Assembly (NCBI GenBank): GCA_945487985.1
Contig: CALYTX010000034.1
Coordinates: 1-9,291 of the forward strand
DNA from: an uncultured Verrucomicrobiota bacterium
GTDB lineage: Bacteria > Verrucomicrobiota > Kiritimatiellia > RFP12 > UBA1067
DNA length: 9,291 nucleotides
Reading direction: 5' to 3'
This document shows, piece by piece, positions 6,539-9,291 of this stretch; position 1 is the first letter of the stretch; every line of letters begins with the position of its first letter. Both the position numbers and the translations under genes were made by a program. The notes under the pieces are model-generated. The model saw nothing but the letters and a program-made list of their open reading frames with translations. It was not told the DNA's origin and did not search any database.

Positions 6539-6547
6539 ATTATAGCA
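6539..6547 (-). promoter_or_regulatory. Extended -10 promoter of pfp
   Basis: The minus strand reads TGCTATAAT (6547-6539), an exact extended -10 element within the 30-bp gap between uvrA and pfp. The expected transcription start is near 6532, giving a leader of about 3 nt before the ATG at 6529. The only TTGAC-like box upstream (6563-6558, TTGACG, overlapping the uvrA stop) is 13 bp away. That is too close for a normal -35, so the promoter would rely on the TG extension. No Shine-Dalgarno is seen. Confidence 0.6.
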
Positions 6548-6559
6548 AAATCGCGCGCG

Positions 6560-9291
6560 TCAAATGAACTTGCCCGTTGCCGAGAGCGAGCAGGCGCGGA
6601 TGACGGCGGGCGGGCCTTCGCAGACGAGTGTTCCGCCCTTGTCGCCGCCGCCAGGACCGAGGTCGACTACCCAATCTGCAAGGCGGATAACATCGATATT
6701 GTGTTCGATGACGATAATCGTGTTGCCCTGATCGCGCAACCGGCAGAGGAGCGTCATCAGTTTGGCGACGTCATCGAAATGGAGTCCTGTGGTCGGTTCG
6801 TCCAACAGGTAGAGAGTCCGCCCCGTCGAACGGCGGGAAAGCTCGCTCGCCAGTTTGATTCGCTGCGCCTCGCCGCCGGAAAGCGTAGTGGCGCTTTGGC
6901 CAAGCGTGATATAGCCAAGCCCCACGTCGGCGAGGGTCGCCAGCTTTCGCGCCAGCGACGGCACCTTGCTAAAGAACTCGGCGGCCTCCGCAACTGTCAT
7001 TGCCAGCACATCGCTGATGTTTTTTCCGCCGTAGGTAACCTCGAGCGTCTCGGCGTTGAAGCGCTTGCCGCCGCATTGCTCGCAGGTGACATAAACATCG
7101 GGCAGGAAACTCATTTCCAGCCTGCGCGAGCCATCCCCCCCGCATACCTCGCAGCGTCCGCCCTTGACATTGAACGAAAAGCGTCCGGCATCGTAGCCGC
7201 GCATTTTGGCCGCGGCGGTCTGGGCGAAGAGCTGGCGGATTTCAGCGAAAAACCCCACATACGTGGCCGGATTCGAACGCGGCGTGCGGCCGATTGGCGA
7301 CTGGTCGATTTCGATAATCTTGTCGAACTTGTCATCCCCGGAAAGCCGACGGAATTTCCCGGGTGTTTCCTTGGCGCCATAGAACCGGCGCATCAGTTCG
7401 CGCTTGAGCGTCTCGTCGACGAGCGTGGACTTGCCAGAGCCGGAAACGCCGGTGACGACTGTGAGCGCGCCGATTGGAAAGCGCGCGGTTACATTCTTGA
7501 GATTGTGTTCCCGGCAGCCGGAGATGACGAGAAAATCGTCGCGGCGGCAGGTGGCTGGCGACGGCGAGGGCGCGGCGATTTTCTTTCGTCCTGAAAGATA
7601 ATCGGCCGTAAGCGATTTCGATTTCAACAGCCCCGGGAAATCGCCGGCGTATACGACCCGGCCACCATCGCGTCCGGCACCAGGTCCCAAATCGACGATA
7701 TAGTCGGCCGCGCGCATCATCTCCTCGTCGTGTTCGACAACGACCACGGTGTTGCCGCGATCGCGGAGATCTTTGAGCGTGGCGATGAGCCGGCCGTTGT
7801 CGATAGGGTGCAAGCCAATCGTCGGCTCGTCGAGAACGTATAAAACTCCAGTAAGCCCTGATCCAATCTGCGTAGCCAGCCGGATACGCTGCATCTCGCC
7901 GCCAGAGAGCGAGGAGGAGGCGCGATCGAGTGTAAGATAATCGAGCCCGACGTCGAGCAAGAACTCAAGCCGCTTGATGATTTCGGCGAGCACGTCCTTG
8001 AGCCCCGCGAGACCGCCGTTGCGCCGCAGTCCGGAAAAGAACGAAAGGGCCTCGCCGATAGGCATCGCCATCACCTCGACGATCGTCTTGCCGTCGAGTT
8101 TCGCCGCGCGCGATTCGGCCCGCAGACGCGAGCCGCGGCACTCGGGACACACCCGGAAGCTTTGGTAGGCTTCGTATTTGGCGCGCACTTCGTCGTCGTC
8201 GGTTTCATCGAGCTTGCGCTGCAAGGCATTGAGCACGCCTTCGAAAGGACGGTCGACTCGGCGCCACTCGAGAACAAGATCCTCCTTGAAGCCGTGCATG
8301 AGGGAACGGCGGAAGGCGGCCGGGAGTTTTTCATATGGGGTTGACAGTTTCACCTTGTTCTGGCGCGCAATTTCGGCGAGCAACTCCTTGTGGTAGAGAA
8401 TTGCCATCTGTCCGCCAAGCCGCCGCCATGGATGTATCGCCTCCTCAAGCGGCAGGGTCTTATCCGGAACGACGAGGTTCTCATCGAAGAAGTAAAGCTG
8501 CCCCAGGCCCGAACATGTCGGACACGCTCCGAACGGCGAGTTGAACGAAAAACTGCGCGGCTTGAGTTCCTCGAACGAAATTCCGCATTCGACGCAGGCG
8601 TTCAGTTCGCTGAAGGTTCTCGGCGCACCATCCATGTCGGGGTTTTCGACAACGAGAATCCCCTTCCCCACCTTGAGCGCAAGTTCCACCGAATCGGTCA
8701 GTCGCGTGCGTTCGCAAGGCAAAACGAGACGGTCGACCACAACCTCGATATCGTGAGCCTTCTTCTTGTCGAGTTCGGGCAATTCGTCGATTGAACAAAC
8801 CTCGCCATCAATCCGCACGCGCACGAAACCCTTGCGACGCAACTCTTCAAACACCGACTCGTGACGTCCCTTCCGGCCTCTGATCACCGGCGCGTAGATA
8901 ATCATTTTGCCGCTGGTTGACGAGAGCAGGGCGTCGACAATCTGTTCGGCCGACTGCTTGGCAACCGGTTTACCGCACTGCGGACAGTGCGCGACGGCGC
9001 ACGATCCGTAGAGAATGCGCAGATAATCATGAATCTCAGTTACCGTGGCGACAATCGAGCGCGGGTTGCCGCTCGTCGTGCGCTGTTCGATCGAAATCGC
9101 CGGCGAGAGACCTTCTATTTTTTCGACATCCGGCTTTTCGAGCCGGTCCAGAAACTGCCGCGCGTAAGCCGAGAGCGACTCCACATACCGGCGCTGGCCT
9201 TCGGCATAAAGTGTATCGAACGCGAGCGACGATTTGCCCGACCCCGAAAGCCCGGTCACCACCGTAAGAGAATTGCGCGGTATGGTTACAT
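6560..9291 (-). CDS. uvrA: Excinuclease ABC subunit A (UvrA), N-terminus beyond window end
   Basis: UvrA is the dimeric damage-recognition ATPase of nucleotide excision repair, which loads UvrB onto lesions. About 909 residues are visible. The frame is open to the window edge, where it reads VTIPRNSLTVVTG. This precedes the family's Walker A, so roughly 20-30 N-terminal residues are missing and the GTG at 9262 is not the true start. Nucleotide-binding domain I has Walker A GLSGSGKSS (about 9253-9227), ABC signature LSGGE (7909-7895) and Walker B VLDEPTIGLH (about 7838-7809). Domain II has Walker A GVSGSGKST (about 7450-7424), LSGGE (6883-6869) and LLDEPTTGLH (about 6809-6780). Zinc-binding cysteine pairs are CVEC...CPTC (near 8600-8510) and CEVC...CEQC (near 7155-7075), the second enclosing GDGSRRLEMSFLPDVYV. 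The total length is normal (about 930-940). It is the first visible gene of the minus-strand run, and its own promoter is outside the window. No LexA-type operator can be assessed. Confidence 0.98.
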   Translation of the reverse strand, partial: VTIPRNSLTVVTGLSGSGKSSLAFDTLYAEGQRRYVESLSAYARQFLDRLEKPDVEKIEGLSPAISIEQRTTSGNPRSIVATVTEIHDYLRILYGSCAVAHCPQCGKPVAKQSAEQIVDALLSSTSGKMIIYAPVIRGRKGRHESVFEELRRKGFVRVRIDGEVCSIDELPELDKKKAHDIEVVVDRLVLPCERTRLTDSVELALKVGKGILVVENPDMDGAPRTFSELNACVECGISFEELKPRSFSFNSPFGACPTCSGLGQLYFFDENLVVPDKTLPLEEAIHPWRRLGGQMAILYHKELLAEIARQNKVKLSTPYEKLPAAFRRSLMHGFKEDLVLEWRRVDRPFEGVLNALQRKLDETDDDEVRAKYEAYQSFRVCPECRGSRLRAESRAAKLDGKTIVEVMAMPIGEALSFFSGLRRNGGLAGLKDVLAEIIKRLEFLLDVGLDYLTLDRASSSLSGGEMQRIRLATQIGSGLTGVLYVLDEPTIGLHPIDNGRLIATLKDLRDRGNTVVVVEHDEEMMRAADYIVDLGPGAGRDGGRVVYAGDFPGLLKSKSLTADYLSGRKKIAAPSPSPATCRRDDFLVISGCREHNLKNVTARFPIGALTVVTGVSGSGKSTLVDETLKRELMRRFYGAKETPGKFRRLSGDDKFDKIIEIDQSPIGRTPRSNPATYVGFFAEIRQLFAQTAAAKMRGYDAGRFSFNVKGGRCEVCGGDGSRRLEMSFLPDVYVTCEQCGGKRFNAETLEVTYGGKNISDVLAMTVAEAAEFFSKVPSLARKLATLADVGLGYITLGQSATTLSGGEAQRIKLASELSRRSTGRTLYLLDEPTTGLHFDDVAKLMTLLCRLRDQGNTIIVIEHNIDVIRLADWVVDLGPGGGDKGGTLVCEGPPAVIRACSLSATGKFI

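Overview
The window is an ordinary, gene-dense stretch of a GC-rich bacterial chromosome (roughly 60% GC by eye). It carries core housekeeping genes and shows no sign of mobile or phage DNA, CRISPR or secretion systems. The DNA polymerase I N-terminus, with its 'NPRMTASGINTSALLG' and 'TTFRHEAYPPYKAQR' stretches, resembles the Bacteroidota and PVC (Verrucomicrobia/Lentisphaerae/Kiritimatiellae) type. The high GC and the consensus sigma70-like TATAAT boxes argue against Bacteroidota, so a PVC-like lineage is my best guess. That placement is inference and is weak.

Layout. Positions 1-53 hold the 5' part of a tRNA-Arg(ACG) gene on the minus strand, cut by the window edge. Positions 54-161 form a divergent control region with one promoter for the tRNA and one for polA. 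polA (162-2849, plus) encodes a complete three-domain DNA polymerase I. It converges, with 19 bp between, on a run of five genes that are all on the minus strand. In their transcription order these are uvrA (9291 down to 6560, N-terminus outside the window), a PPi-type 6-phosphofructokinase (6529-5345), an AI-2E/PerM-family membrane protein (5312-4227), ruvA (4183-3584) and a PlsC-type 1-acylglycerol-3-phosphate acyltransferase (3582-2869). The gaps are 30, 32, 43 and 1 bp. No stretch longer than about 110 bp lacks a gene.

How the genes relate. Three of the six proteins handle DNA damage. UvrA finds lesions for nucleotide excision repair, Pol I fills the excision gap, and RuvA holds Holliday junctions for branch migration. 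The other three serve glycolysis, phospholipid synthesis and membrane transport. ruvA and the acyltransferase gene are probably translationally coupled. The phosphofructokinase and PerM-family genes each have their own promoter squeezed into the short gap upstream.

The most notable signal is regulatory. The only four exact TATAAT hexamers I could find on either strand are all extended -10 elements of the form TGnTATAAT, and each sits just upstream of a gene start (tRNA-Arg, polA, the PerM-family gene, pfp). For the three protein genes the predicted transcription start falls on, or within about 3 nt of, the ATG, and no Shine-Dalgarno sequence is visible. This suggests leaderless mRNAs. I did not find a previously undescribed multi-gene system here.
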